From Panax quinquefolius (taxonomy: Eukaryota > Streptophyta > Magnoliopsida > Apiales > Araliaceae): DNA of 64,000 nt. The notes beneath the pieces were generated by a model. It searched no databases, was not told the DNA's origin, and saw nothing but the letters and a program-made list of their open reading frames with translations. The position numbers and the translations under genes are program-made. Shown piece after piece: positions 11,410 to 23,281 of the stretch (the stretch's first letter is position 1; every line of letters begins with the position of its first letter). The stretch lies in assembly GCA_020205615.1 (NCBI GenBank), contig CM035170.1, positions 58,604,486 through 58,668,485 on the forward strand, written 5' to 3'.

Positions 11410-11439
11410 ATGCTAGTCTATAAACCCGTAGATAAACGG

Positions 11440-13191
11440 GCCAAAAAGTCCAACATGGCGTCCCTCTCAGAAGATGGAGGTGCAACTATAAGCTCCTGCC
11501 TTAGGGTATCCATGCGAGCCAGAAGATCCACGACTATCTGCATAGTGTTACCATGGTCATCTTTGAATGCACTCATATCTGCAATGATTCTAGTTGTGTG
11601 GGATCTAAGTGCAATACTATCATCAATGGAAACATCTCGGGTAGCTCAAGCCTCATCCCGCTCAACAAAAGCAGCATCTCGAGTCGTTCGAGCCTCATCC
11701 TGCTCAACAAAAGCTGCATCCCGGGTAGCTTGAGCATCATCCCTCTCAGTAAAAGCAACATCTCTACCAGAAAGAGTTGTCAACGTCAGAGCCCTAGCGT
11801 GATCCCTCTCAAATGTCATCAGATGTAACCATTACTCCAAATACTCTACAGAATGTGGATTCATAGCAGTAGGACTGTTGGGGGAATCATCGACCAAAGC
11901 GGTTGTCAAACTAGCAAATAGCTCATCCTCGGTAGGAGAATTAGGGTCCTCTATAGGCTCCTCATCATCAAAATTAATACTCGGCTTTGAGTGAACAACC
12001 ATAGCCGATGCAATATCTGCCTCCAACTATGCTGAATACTCTAAAGGGCGACTCGGATGACTAGTCGAAAAATTAGCCCTATCTTGACGAGTCCAACAAT
12101 CATAAATCCTGATCAAGCCATCTGTTGACAAAAGCTGAGCTGACACGTACAATCGCTGACCTAATGCCCCGTCAAAAGGATAAACATCCTGAAACTGATC
12201 AAATTGTACCATGACAGCCAGTGGATGATATGTGGTCACCCCTCTCAAACCAGCCAGGGGTAGATAGTCAATGCCAACTGCAAGAGTAAAATCTATAGGG
12301 AGAGTTGGGTCCTGAACAAGGCAAGATAGCAAATGGATCCTCAATCCCTGTTAGAAATGCCAACCAAGATGCTGCATCTGTATACTCAGTCGGCTGAAAG
12401 GAATAAGACATGGCTATCTCATGAGTAAAACAGTACCCATGATGTCCAAAATTGTTAATCGGTTTCAAATGTGTCATAAACCACACATACAATAAAATAT
12501 CACTGTCTCTGAAAAACCCCACATGATGGGTATGGAAAAATGTGGCTGACCTCAAGGTCTCTGCCAATATAATGGGCAAGATGGTGCAACCCTCCCTGAG
12601 AGCACGAAATATTGTAATCAAGCCAATATCCAGATGATCCATATATAGCGGCATGTATAAATAGGCCACGATGCACATCAATAGAATATCTATGCGAGTA
12701 ACATGTCACTCACCCTCAGTAATGGTGAAATCCCTTGAATGTCGTAGATAGCTGTCCAATGACCCAAATCGGTCAATCAAGAAATCCAGGGACACTACAT
12801 ACCCTGAGGTAATCTCATCCATAACAACTCTGCGTCGTAAGCCTGTCAAGGTCATAAACTACCAGCTCATATCACCGAAAACCATCCTAGCATAAGGTCG
12901 GTCCAAAGGCAAATCAATGAGACGATCATACTCCTCCAATGTAGGAGTCAGCTGATGGATATCAAATCTAAAAATCTATCTCTCTGGTATCCAACACAAT
13001 ATCATGCCATTTATAAAACCCAACGGTACTTGGAACATCACGAGGGCCATAAAATGTCTCAATAACTGATCAACTGTCACCCAATCTGGGGAAGATAAAC
13101 TGCCATACCAGGATCTCAAAGAAGGGGCTATCAGTATGGGTGGGGTATGCTCAATCCGGCTCACGGTAGATGAAGACATCTGTAAAACCAT
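11440..13191 (-). pseudogene. Antisense ORF module 2 of Ogre-A: PMD-like protein with C-terminal coiled coil
   Basis: Read on the minus strand from 13191. The N part has LRHFMALVMFQVP and, after a stop, DIHQLTPTLEEYDRL (about 12980-12920), the layout of plant-mobile-domain-like proteins in which a phenylalanine-rich strand precedes a P-T-xEEY segment. The middle (12681-12268) has DSDILLYVWFMTHL and WLAFLTGIEDPF. The next frame (12344-12027) has GIDYLPLAGLRGVTTYHPLAV and a histidine/arginine-rich end. The tail (12026-11440) is acidic, then a 14-residue heptad-like repeat. Several frameshifts and stops break it. PMD assignment is from motif layout and should be tested by profile search. PMD proteins in plants act in silencing and in transposases; the role in Tat elements is unknown. 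Confidence 0.6.
11641..11766 (-). repeat. Three 42-bp tandem repeats coding a 14-residue coiled-coil unit
   Basis: Units 11641-11682, 11683-11724 and 11725-11766 have exactly equal length. On the minus strand each encodes a unit like ATRDAAFVEQDEAR (14 residues, two heptads). The equal in-frame length and charged/hydrophobic spacing support a coiled-coil tail on the antisense protein. Confidence 0.75.
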
Positions 13192-13384
13192 ATCATAAGG
13201 TCATCCAGAGGTTAATGTTAAACTCACCTCTGTGAATGCATATTCATGACATAATGCATGCATCATGATAAATGATAAATGACAATATGATGTAGGGAAT
13301 AGAAAGAACTATACATACAATTCTAAATACATCATCTTCTAACACATCATCTATGTATATACAACTAAAAATAAAAAGTACAGG

Positions 13385-13550
13385 GAAATGGGGCACACCG
13401 CACAATATCTAACAGAGGCCTATCAAAAGATATAATGAGAAATGGGGCACAGCTACCCAATATCTAATAGAGGCCTATCAAAAGATATAACGAGAAATGG
13501 GGCACAGCTACCCAATATCTAATAGAGGCCTATCAAAAGAGATAACAAGA
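13385..13550. repeat. Three tandem copies of a ~54-bp unit between the antisense modules
   Basis: Units starting GAAATGGGGCAC at 13385, 13439 and 13494, each with AATATCTAA(C/T)AGAGGCC and TATCAAAAGA. Copies two and three are nearly identical, so the duplication is younger than the flanking sequence. The segment separates the end of module 1 (13557) from the start of module 2 (13191). Confidence 0.85.
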
Positions 13551-14415
13551 AATCTATTAGAAGAAATCAATGATGTCCACATCATCTAATCTATCCATCT
13601 TATATAACTCCTCCTGAGTCACAGAATCTCTGCTAGAAGGGATGTCAGGTCGATGCAAAAATGGATCTACACCGGTAAAGCTATCTGAATATGGGACACC
13701 TAAAGAGCCAGCACCAAAGCTGGACGGATCAAAAGAATCTGCCTCTGACGTATCTCTGCCCAAATATCGGATGAAAAATGTGCACGGTCCAACCTCTGGG
13801 TCAAACTGCCAATCTGAGTTAAATGAGTAGGCTCTCGAACGCAAACAATCCAGTCTATCATCATAACATACCCAAGGACCATATCCCCATGATCGTGTGG
13901 CGCGAAATCCGAGAAGCCGATAAGTCTTGAGAGGAACCACCAGTGAGAGAAAGCCTCCTGGGTAAAGGACCCTCTAATAAAGTGAAGCCATCTAAACCTA
14001 TCAAGGGAATTTCGGTAATCAGCTGAGATAAAAGCCAATGTCGCCTAACAGAAGGAAAGAACGGAATATGAATCTCACAGATGGTACTCCTAATATCACG
14101 CTCTCCTAAATAGAGCTCCTAGCCTCCATTAGTTAGAAGAGGAATCCGACATTTGGATAATACATACTCGACCCCAATCAGAAAGCCACCCTCAAAGCCT
14201 ACTGTCTAATGGTCCTCAGAGTAGGGAACCCATTTGATGACATCGGTTATCAATAAATCCAACTGTAAATGAGAATGGGTAAACCCCTCGGCTATAGGAA
14301 CCTCTGCAAGAGTGGAGTAATGTCATCGTCGTCCTCGTGGATAGGTTTTCAGACCCAATGTAGTAATGGGACGAAGATAGGGAAGCCTCTTATAGGCCCA
14401 AAATTGAAAATGTAC

Positions 14416-14490
14416 AGATCAAATATCTTCAGTCATGAAAACTGATAACCCAAGCGAGGGAAAATCACAAGATAAAGAGAAAATACTCAC
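14416..14490 (-). other. Candidate antisense intron 2 (about 75 nt)
   Basis: On the minus strand the PMD-like frame ending LARLVPIFVG is followed by a GTGAGT donor at 14490-14485. The protein similarity resumes about 75 nt later with HFQFWAYKRLPYLRP. The acceptor is not clean (TTTGATCTGTAC where a CAG is expected), so the acceptor may be mutated or misread. Confidence 0.4.
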
Positions 14491-15142
14491 CAACAAAAAT
14501 GGGTACAAGCCTAGCCAAGCCTCTATCACGCCCTCTAAGTGTAGGCGCATCCCCCCCTAAGGAAATAGGCAAATGTATATGAGCCCCAGCCAAAGTCTCT
14601 AATACGGTCCACCTCATGAGTGGCACTAACTATAGAGAAAGAAACTGTCGAGGAGTTATCTGTTAGGAAATAACCCCCGATGACGATCAGGAACAATCGC
14701 CGAAGAATGCGATCTCTGACCCTCGGATCATCAGGCAAAGGCTCAGTCAATGCCCCACTCATGGCATCTACACTCAAGGGCCCAAAAGGGATGGTCCAAC
14801 CCTTGAGGGTTGTGGTAGGAACTCCCAAAAGGGATCGCACGGCAATCGGGGAAATGTCAGCCACCAAAGGCATTAGCGCCCCTGTAAACTCCAACCTAGT
14901 GATGAACCGCCGGTCCATCGATGTCATCATCACTTCGCAATCTAGTAAATGGAGAGACTGGCTCTGGTGGAACCAGCGTTCAGACAAAGCCATCAGATAA
15001 CCTCATGGGCAACGACAGAGGGGATAGAAAAGAAAGCCTGAAAGCTCCATAAATGGATGATCTCTTAATACTCTGAATGGAGGGTCTGGTACAAAGAGTG
15101 AATATTAAACCAGTTCTCCCTGGGCTGAGTAAAGCCAGGAAC

Positions 15143-15216
15143 CTGCATCAAATTGCAAATCAAGAGCAAAACCCTTGCCCCAAAAATGGGAAAAGTAAGA
15201 TGGAAATGGCTATTAC
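15143..15216 (-). other. Candidate antisense intron 1 (74 nt)
   Basis: On the minus strand the codons for NLHANE are followed by a GTAATAG donor (at 15216) and, after a T-rich stretch, GATGCAG (AG at 15144-15143), after which PGFTQPRENW continues in frame. Length is near the plant minimum. Inferred only from sequence. Confidence 0.4.
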
Positions 15217-15540
15217 CTCGTTCGCATGAAGGTTGGTCAAGGGATAATGACTCAAATAATCTAGAAGATCTGGAATCATCACGTTAATAGCTAGAAGCTC
15301 TCGGTGAGGAATGGAAGAAGAAGGAGTAGGATCCGCAATAAAAACATCCTCATCCTCGACCACAACATCCGGCCTCAAAACCTAAATAGGGAAAATAAAT
15401 GACTCAGTCAACCGGCGAGGTTGTCGGGCTGGACAAGTCTAGGGAACATCAGAATATCTCCTCCTCACACTTGTAGAGGCCCTACGAGAGCTACTCGACT
15501 CATCTAGATCTATAATATGAGAAAAGTCTCCAAATCACCT

Positions 15541-16596
15541 CAAAAAGGGTGAGGTAAGTTCTAAACTTGAAGCTTATTAAATTCAAATCATTGCTTCATG
15601 CATACTCTAAGTCCAAATATAGGCATTGTGTTAATTTACATCTACAGAAGAGTTAAAATTATATGTTCATTAAATACTCATACTCATGATAAAATTTCTC
15701 CATAGTCTCCTTTGTAAAATGAATTGTCCACATGCACATAGGCATGACTAGGTGGCCATTCAGTAGCACACCAACCCAAAATCATGAACATCTCATATGT
15801 ATAAAAAACATCAAAATTAAATCCACCATGGCAACTAAATTACCATGTGTGCTTTTTTTGAAAACTTATGTTCATTTGTCCTCAAATAGGATGAATAAAA
15901 TAGCAAAAAAGTATGCCAAATAATTGTCTCAAAAGTCAGTTTTTTTTCAGATTAATACGTTTAGCATGGTAAAATATGAACATTTATAAAGTTGAATAAT
16001 TTTTATCAAGTCATATGAGCATACATATTCACTACATTGTGTTTAGAAGCATTCTATATGAAATCTAACGTTCTAACGGTTAAAACTTGAAAAAAAAAAC
16101 ATGTAAACATTACTATAATAGTGCAGAATGTTTGTACGGTGATGGATTTTGCAAAAATCAGCCCGAACTCAGTAGATCTGAAGAGGAAATTTTGGATTTT
16201 CTATTGTGTTCAACTTGAAAATAACTTATGAAAGAGAAGGAAGGGAGTAAATATACCCACATGGAGCCGTAGGTAACCTCGCGGCAGCCGTGGGTCTACC
16301 TGCAGCCACCTAAGGTGGTCCGTACCCCCTCTAGCTTGATCAAATTTAAGTTACAACGGAGTTCTCGGAAGTTAAAAAGTCAAATCAGGGAAAAGATGCT
16401 ACGTGATTGAGTAGAAAGGGCCTGAAATCCTGAATTCAGATGTCAAACTTCTAATCCACATGCAAGTCATTGGTATTAACCCGGATGTGGGGTTCAGAAA
16501 GTTGATGATAGAAGTTATTGAAAATGGCCCTTATCAAAGCATTGGGAAGGTCCGGTGTCATGAACCATGGGTGTTGAATGCTATCAAAATGTCCAA
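15541..16596. other. Ogre-A 3' region without recognisable gene
   Basis: AT-rich sequence with no supported ORF. It lies upstream of the antisense module 1 and so could hold its promoter, but I see no convincing minus-strand TATA element. A GC-richer patch at about 16255-16335 contains repeated GCAGCC and GTAGGT words. Confidence 0.6.
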
Positions 16597-17950
16597 GTTT
16601 ATTCAGGGTACAATTCGTTAGAAAGATATCCCCAGCGGAAGGTCATAATGTCTGACAGTGCAAATCGTTGGCGACAACTCTAGCGTAGCATTAGAAATGG
16701 TCTGATGATGTAAGCCGTTGAAATCTACTTCAATGAGGGTCAGAGTATTTGATATTATAAGCCGTTGAAAACTACTTCAATGATGGTCAGAATGACTAAC
16801 ATTGCAAACTGTTGGCGACAACTCGAGCGTAGCATCGGGAATGGTCTGGTGATGTAAGCCATTAAGAACTACTTCAACAAGGGTTAGCGTATTTGATATT
16901 ATAAGCCGTTAAGAACTACTTCAATGAAGGTCAGAATGACTAAAATTGAAAACCGTTGGCGACAACTCCAACGTAGCATCGGGAATGGTCTGGTGATGTA
17001 AGCCATTGAAATGAAGGTCAATATTTTTGATAGTATAAACCGTTGGCGATAACTCCAGCGTGGCATCGGGAAAGATCTAGTGATGTAGGCCATTGAAAAC
17101 TATTTCAACGAAGGTCGGAATGTCTGACACTGAAAACCGTTGGCGACAACTCCAGCGTACATCGGGAATGGTCCGATGATGTAAGTCGATGAAAACTATT
17201 TCAACGAAGGTCAGAATGTCTGACACTGAAAACCGTTGGCGACAACTCCAATATAGCATCGGGGAGGACCGGTGATGGAATCTGTTATAATAATCCCCAG
17301 TCAAGGCACCACGAAAACTATTGTTCAAGTAGGCACCGAGGAAAGTTGGAGATGGTCAACCTTCACAAAACTACCGTTCGAATACGTATTGTGAGGATGT
17401 TGTGAAAGCAAGCAGTAAAATGTTTATCTCCAGTGGAGCTATCAACATTAACCTGATAGAAAGCTAAGGCGGTGGTGACAATCCCAGTGTTACAACAGGA
17501 AGAATCCAATGATGGAAACAAAGCCAATCTATTATTACGATAAACATCAATAATCCCCAGAGAGTCACTCGCAAAAGAGAGGATCATCTTTGGCGGAAAA
17601 AAAGTCAAAAAGCACATCTAAAGATAGAGATCATTGGTGACAATGTCAACATCAAAATCAAATGGTATCAGCCATAGGAAAACCTCCACAGCAGGGATCC
17701 TGAAAACATCTCTACAAACTTGTCGTCGAATCAGTCTCAATAGCAGTGATGGGAATTTCAAGCCGTTGGTTACAACCCCAACGTAGCATCGGGAAATATT
17801 CGGTGATGAAACTTTGTAAACTACTGTTCGAGTAGACATCAAGGCAGTTCAGTAGAGGCCCACGTGGATAACTCCATCCCCAGCAAGAATGGTAGGAGCG
17901 AACAATTATAAAACACCGTTGGAAATAATTCCAACAAAAAGCATCCATCA
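16597..17950. repeat. Satellite-like array, ~48-bp base unit, in the Ogre-A 3' region
   Basis: GTTGGCGA(C/T)AACTC recurs at about 16667, 16811, 16955, 17042, 17139 and 17235. Spacings of about 144, 144, 87, 97 and 96 bp fit multiples of a ~48-bp subunit. Alternating half-units read CCGTTGAAAACTACTTCAA and CCGTTGGCGACAACTCC. From 17281 to 17950 copies are more decayed. Tandem arrays in the region between pol and the 3' LTR are known for Tat/Ogre elements and are thought to seed satellites. Confidence 0.85.
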
Positions 17951-18056
17951 TCTATAACATCACATCATGTTGAATTGCATGTCATTACTTAATCTTGTCG
18001 TATTTCAAGTGTCTAATAATCTTTATTATGTTCATGTCATTACATTGCATAAACAT

Positions 18057-18073
18057 GATAAAGAGGGGGCATC
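18057..18073 (+). other. Polypurine tract of Ogre-A
   Basis: GATAAAGAGGGGGCATC lies directly before TATAGACAC, which I take as a mutated LTR start (TGTAGACAC expected). The purine run and position fit the plus-strand primer. Confidence 0.6.
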
Positions 18074-18109
18074 TATAGACACTTGAAAGTTTGCATTCCT
18101 AGTAATAAT

Positions 18110-18720
18110 CATGTAGGAGGGCAGAATCGTCTTATATCTCCCAGAGATAACCCTAGGAGTCAAAATCATCAAATCCAACCCCAGAGGTAACCCCAAGAGA
18201 TTAAGTTAAACCTCGGTGACAACCCTAGGAGATCAAATCTAACCCCGAAGACAACCCCGGGAGATCGAATCAAACCCCGATGACAACCTCTGGAGATCAA
18301 ATTCAACCCCGGAGACAACCTTGGGAGATCAAATCCAACCCCGGAGACAACCCCGAAAGATCAAGTTCAAGCCTCGGCGACAACCCCCGAAGATTCAAGC
18401 CTCGGCGATAACCCCGGGAGATCAAATTTAACCCCAAAGATAACCTTGGGAGATCAAGTCAAGCCCCGGAGACAACCTTGGGAGATCAAGTCAAACCTCG
18501 GTAACAACCTCGAGAGATTAAATCTAACCTTGGAGATAACCCCAGGAGATTAAATCTAACCCCAGAGACAACCCCAAGAGATCAAGTCAAACCCCGGAGG
18601 AAACACCGGGAGATCAAGCCAAAACCCGGTAACAACCCCGAGAAACATCAGACCAACTTCAGAAACAACCCTGAAGACTGTCAAAAGTCAAAAATAGTCC
18701 AATCTCGGAGATAACCCTGA
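18110..18720. repeat. Tandem array of ~32-bp units in the Ogre-A LTR U3
   Basis: About 17 units of the form AACCCCGGAGACAACC then CCGGGAGATCAAATC, with many substitutions. They begin about 40 bp after the LTR start. The adjacent 48-bp array on the other side of the polypurine tract has a different unit, so two independent arrays flank the LTR boundary. Confidence 0.85.
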
Positions 18721-19989
18721 GAAAAGATGGTTCCAATTGCATCAAGCCCGGAACTAACCTGGAAAGGATAAAATAGTAATTTTTCCAACTCAACATCAAT
18801 TCAACCTAAATCAGTGTAAAAGAAGTCATGTCGAACCATAACATTAATCCCGAGTGAAAACAGCATAAGGCAGCTCAACGGATGGACTACAAAGACTCAA
18901 AGATCTAGTCATGGATACATCTTCTGTAACGACCCCAAAATAGATCCATTCCATCCAACCCATTCTGAGTCGCCAAATATATGGTACGGAAAATAACTAC
19001 AACTTTATTACAACAATTGTCGTGCAAAATACAACAACACATATGTTGTGCGTTTGGATGCAAATATATACCAACTTGTGTCACGTCACAATGACACCTT
19101 ACATAAAGGTATAGTCAAAAACCTGCTTTTAGAAATTAGAATCTTTGGGAAGTGCTCAAGAAACCTTCGTACATGGGAGGCCATGCTTTTAGGTTATGGT
19201 AGATATCATATGGCCACAGAATTATCCTTGGTTGACCCAATAGACCCCAAAGAAAAACGAGAAGATTACTATCATATTCTTCCCAATGGTGAGTCTTTTC
19301 TTGACATATCATTATCTCCACTGCCTCTAATCGGGTATTATACTCCAAACAAACACCAAGATTATATAGGTAGTGCTTGTAAATATACTCGGCAGTGGGA
19401 TGAGCACAACCATGTCTTATGATAACACGAGGTTGTATGTCATTAGACATCTTGTATGATAGTGATAAAACACCCTTCCAAGTTAAATTCACCTCACCCT
19501 CAACATCTATAGACCACCACTCTATTCCTCGCTATCCCCGCCGACCCAAATACACTTTTTTATTACACGAAAGGAATTGTGAAACAAAAGGGTGAGCACA
19601 ACTAGCTCGATAAAGAATATTATGACTAAAGATAAATAAATTATCAATAGTCTTCATCGTAAATAAATCGAGATTTAGAACATATGGTAGATGATAAAAC
19701 TTTTCAACCATAGTTTCAAATGAACGAGCAATCCATTAAAAGAGTCAAATAGACTATAAAGTCTATTGTCTTCCACGTTAAAAGTCCACCAACAATATTT
19801 TATCCTCAGTAACATCAATCAACAGCCTCCTTTCCACAATCATATGAATAACTCATAATCATAATTGTGATTCTAAATTCCTCTTCTCATCCGTGACGAA
19901 GATAAATTTTCATCACCGCCTTTACCGAAACATCAAATATCATGGTTATACCAAATCACGGTTCTCGCTCATAATCATACTTAATAATT

Positions 19990-20345
19990 TCATCTTTGCA
20001 CCACGGCCAAAGATATTCATCAACAGCTTCATCTTTACACTACATGCTAAAGATATTCAACAATGAGTCATCTTTGATTACGAGCCAAAGATATTCATCA
20101 ATAATTCATCTTTTTCACTACAAAGCAAAGATATTCAACAACAATCAAATCTTTGCATTACGAAGCAAAAGATATTCATCAATAATTCATCTTTGCACTC
20201 TGGGCTAAAGATATTCAACAACAGTCGTCTTTGTATTACGAGCAAAAGATATTCATCAATAATTCATCTTTTGCACTTTCTGAAGCTAAGATATTCATCA
20301 ACAAGTCATCTTTGCACCACTGAGCCAAAGATATTCATATATCAA
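19990..20345. repeat. Array of ~42-bp units, each with a hairpin (left LTR copy)
   Basis: Eight or so units of the type CATCTTTGCAYTACGAGC then CAAAGATATTCATCAAYA. Within each unit ATCTTTG and CAAAGAT are inverted, with a loop of about 10 bases. Units differ mostly in the loop and by small indels. The same array is at 24355-24710 in the other LTR. Confidence 0.8.
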
Positions 20346-21726
20346 AGAAATACATAATCATTTCGAAGTTATATAACAATAATTATAACCATGTTGATCA
20401 ATTCACCTTTGCACTTAAGCTAAAAATATTCAATTGTAAATTCAATGGTCATGATCATACCAATCAACAATTCAACTTTTTACACTCATCGCCAAAGAGA
20501 ACCTATGGTCACGATCATACCAATAATCTACCCATCTTTACACTCAAGTCAAAGAGAAATATCATCATTAGGGTTATAAGAATGTTATATAAAAAAAAAT
20601 ATAATCAAAACATGGTTTTAATTTCAAGAGTAAGATTCATAAATCAATGATAATTTGGTCGAGAAGAAGAAACCAATTTGTCGTGAATAGTACCCGTATT
20701 CGTGAATAGTAATCCGTAGTATCGTCATGTAAATAACTCTCGCACGAAAAGATAAAGTTTCATATTAAAATTCATATCCATATTTATAACACCTTAATCC
20801 AAATGTTATAAATCACTTAGAAATCTCATAATCTAATATTATTAATATTATAATAATATTTTAATCATTTTTTAAACTTATAAACAATTTAATTAAATTG
20901 TTTACACTTTACTAATTAATGCATTTAATCATCATAAAATGCCAAACTCATAAGATTTCATCACCAATAACCAAAACCCTCATCAAAAATCTGCATATAC
21001 CTCATATATGATTCTCAAGCCATAAAATCATATTTTCCAATTTTCTTACTTCACATAACATATTTAATTCATTTACTCATAACTAGAATATTTTCATGAA
21101 AATACCAAATCAGTTCCAAAAATATTTCTTTTCTGGGATTTAGCATAACATAGTTCCATATTGAACATATATTTTTCTCTAAATTTTAAAAATTCATTTA
21201 CCATTTTTCAAATGGCCAAAACCACCGAATATTTAAACATTTATCATAAATTATACTTTTATCCAAAAATTCTGAAATTTACACGGTATGTTGATATTAT
21301 ATAGATGTACTCCCAATCAAAATTTCATCAATTTTGGAGTTAATCACAAGGAGTTATAAGCGGTTACTTTTAAAATAGTCTTTTCTCATAAAATTCATAA
21401 CTCTCAATCTATACATCCAAAAATCGCCATTTTTGGACACAATCTACAAAACTCATCAAAATATCATTTCAAATTTTTCCAGAATTTTTGAAGGTTCAGA
21501 AAATTTCGAAACTAAAAACATAATAACCCTTAAAATCCCTTACTATCCCTTACCTCAAAAGAAAGAAACTTACATTTGGATATCGGATATGATATTTGAA
21601 GGAAACTTGCAGCGATGAATATCAACTCACCAAGTATCTAAATACTCACAAAATACACTCAATAATCTAGAGAGAAAAAGAGAAAATTTATGAATTACGG
21701 TGTGATTTTCAATTCTAACTTAACCT

Positions 21727-21736
21727 CTATTTATAG
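21727..21736 (-). promoter_or_regulatory. TATA box, left LTR of the deleted element
   Basis: CTATTTATAG on the + strand, so CTATAAATAG on the minus strand, about 1.2 kb into the LTR as in Tekay-C. Confidence 0.65.
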
Positions 21737-22951
21737 GAAAATGTTAAGACGTAAGAAGCAGACTTAACTTGCAACTTTGATGGCTTTACTCGCTACTATT
21801 CCCACCCACCACATTTGAAAATTCAATTGAGCACATTTCTCACCAACCAAAAGTGGGGCCCACCAATTCTAGAATTTTCCACCAAAATCATTTATAACCT
21901 AATTTCTGAATCAGTCACCTCTTAAAATTCATAACAAATTATACGCTCATTTTTAACGGTTCAAAATTTGTGAACATATACTCAACTTATATATGTATAA
22001 CATATCCAAAAATCCCAACGATCCAACGGTCAGATTAAAAATTATAACTCACATAATAAAGCTGTAAGAACACTGATTTGATCTTTTAATACCTCCAATC
22101 CGACAAAATACTGATAAAATACCTCAACATTAATTCCTTCATTTATAACCACATAAATAAATCCATCATTTATATCCACATCAAATAAATATTTCATTGT
22201 CATATAAATCAATAATTAATTATTCATAAATAATATTATAGAATCACAATAATGACAACCAGCGGTTCCTGAAAAGAGGGGCTTTCCAATAAGAATTTCT
22301 CCTTCTCGGGCCGCAATTAGGTGACCAAACCTCTCCTTGATGTAACTTTCTAGACATTGCCAATAATGTTATCTAATAATATTATTCAAATAATATGAAT
22401 TATTGATCTGATAATGGAAATACTGTGCAGTGACAATTATTGAACAACAATAATATAAAATATCAACGCATCAATTATTGAATCAATAAAATAAGATATT
22501 GAATAGTAATTACTGTAACAATTATTGAGTAGTGCCTTCTTACGTAAGAATCAATAATTCAAAAATACTGTGTAATACCGTGTGCTACTGTGTAACAACG
22601 TGTATTACTTTATTTTACCAACCGGGTATTCCAACAGTGTTAAAGGTAACGATTACGTCGTTATTTATAAAAACTTAATTTTGTCGCTTTCTTCATCCGA
22701 AAGCGCTTATTACATTATGGGGCCCATAAATAGGCTGCTTGCCGTAAATTTAATATATTCCCTAAGCGGAAAGAATATTCCACGACCAAACGAATATTCT
22801 TGACAATAATAATGAATACTTTATACCCCTTGCGTATTTTGAAAAAAAAAAAAAATTTCATATATCACCCTTAACTTTAACTTTTATCAATTTAACCATT
22901 TACTAAATAGAAAAATTGAATACTTTTATTTCATAAAATTCGGGTCTTACA

Positions 22952-23281
22952 ATCTCCCTCCTTATGAAATTTCGTCCCCTAAATTAACGTATTCTGGTAT
23001 TTCAAAGAGTTGAGAATACCTTGTTTTCATTTCGATTCTATCTCCCCGTCATCATGATTTCTCCATTGCTCATCTCACGTATTTTAGGATATCATTCTAG
23101 AATACGACTTCAAAACAAGGGTTAATTTAACAAATTAACATATCACATAATATCCCGATATTATGACTGACCAACAAATAAGCTTAGGTAGGACACACTA
23201 GCGAAGGATTTACTCGTCTCTCCCCTCCTAGTTCTATTCCCCGATCTCCGCCAGAGATCATATCCTAAGCTCGATACCAAA
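22952..23281 (-). other. Residual internal region: primer site, leader, chromodomain end, polypurine tract
   Basis: Read on the minus strand: TGGTATCGAGCTTAGG (23280-23265) is a tRNA-iMet-type primer site next to the 5' LTR. The following leader matches the Tekay-C leader (62525-62690) through words such as CTTCGCTAGT, CCTACCTAAG and TTAACCCTTGTTTTG. Near 23060 it switches to sequence like the end of a chromovirus pol: TGGAGAAATCATGATGA resembles the WRNHD segment, then GGGGACGAAATTTCAT, then the tract AAGGAGGGAGAT (22963-22952). So gag and nearly all of pol were removed between the leader and the chromodomain. Confidence 0.88.

Larger units (their letters stand above)
13557..15530 (-). pseudogene. 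Antisense ORF module 1 of Ogre-A: PMD-like protein
   Basis: Read on the minus strand. A serine/arginine-rich N-terminal stretch (about 15510-15440) precedes an acidic segment and IPDLLDYLSHYPLTNLHANE (15378-15217). After a candidate intron, PGFTQPRENWFNIHSLYQ follows. From 14993 an open frame has ERWFHQSQSLHLLDCEV, ITRLEFTGALMPLVAD, GYFLTDNS and HEVDRIRDFGWGSYTFAYFL, matching the PMD pattern of an ERW helix, a D-V-x-x-I-T-GL strand and a W-G-SA-A-Y helix. A seven-G run near 14555 shifts the frame. After a second candidate intron, FQFWAYKRLPYLRP resumes. The end has an acidic tail stopping at 13557. Stops occur at several points. Confidence 0.6.
18925..22951 (-). mobile_element. 3' LTR of the internally deleted element
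   Basis: 4027 bp, starting TGTAACGACCCC and ending CGGGTCTTACA in window orientation (so TGTAAGACCCG to GGTCGTTACA on the minus strand). It holds a minus-strand TATA box at 21727-21736 and a hairpin-unit array at 19990-20345. Open frames such as 19048-19422 and its overlap on the other strand recur in the LTR copies at 23282 and 63206 but differ in frame and length, so I do not call them genes. Confidence 0.9.

Noticed and set aside
11410..11828. Plus-strand serine-rich open frames
   Set aside because: They are shadows of the antisense coiled-coil repeats; the 42-bp repeat opens several frames at once.
15550..15558. Perfect plus-strand splice donor GAG-GTAAGT
   Set aside because: The coding signal here is on the minus strand and no plus-strand exon precedes it.
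19048..19422. 124-codon frame repeated at 23501-23689
   Set aside because: It lies in an LTR, has open frames on both strands, and its frame is not kept among the three LTR copies.
19990..20345. Regular repeats with palindromic arms resembling a CRISPR array
   Set aside because: This is plant LTR sequence, the units are directly adjacent with no unique spacers, and there are no cas-like genes.
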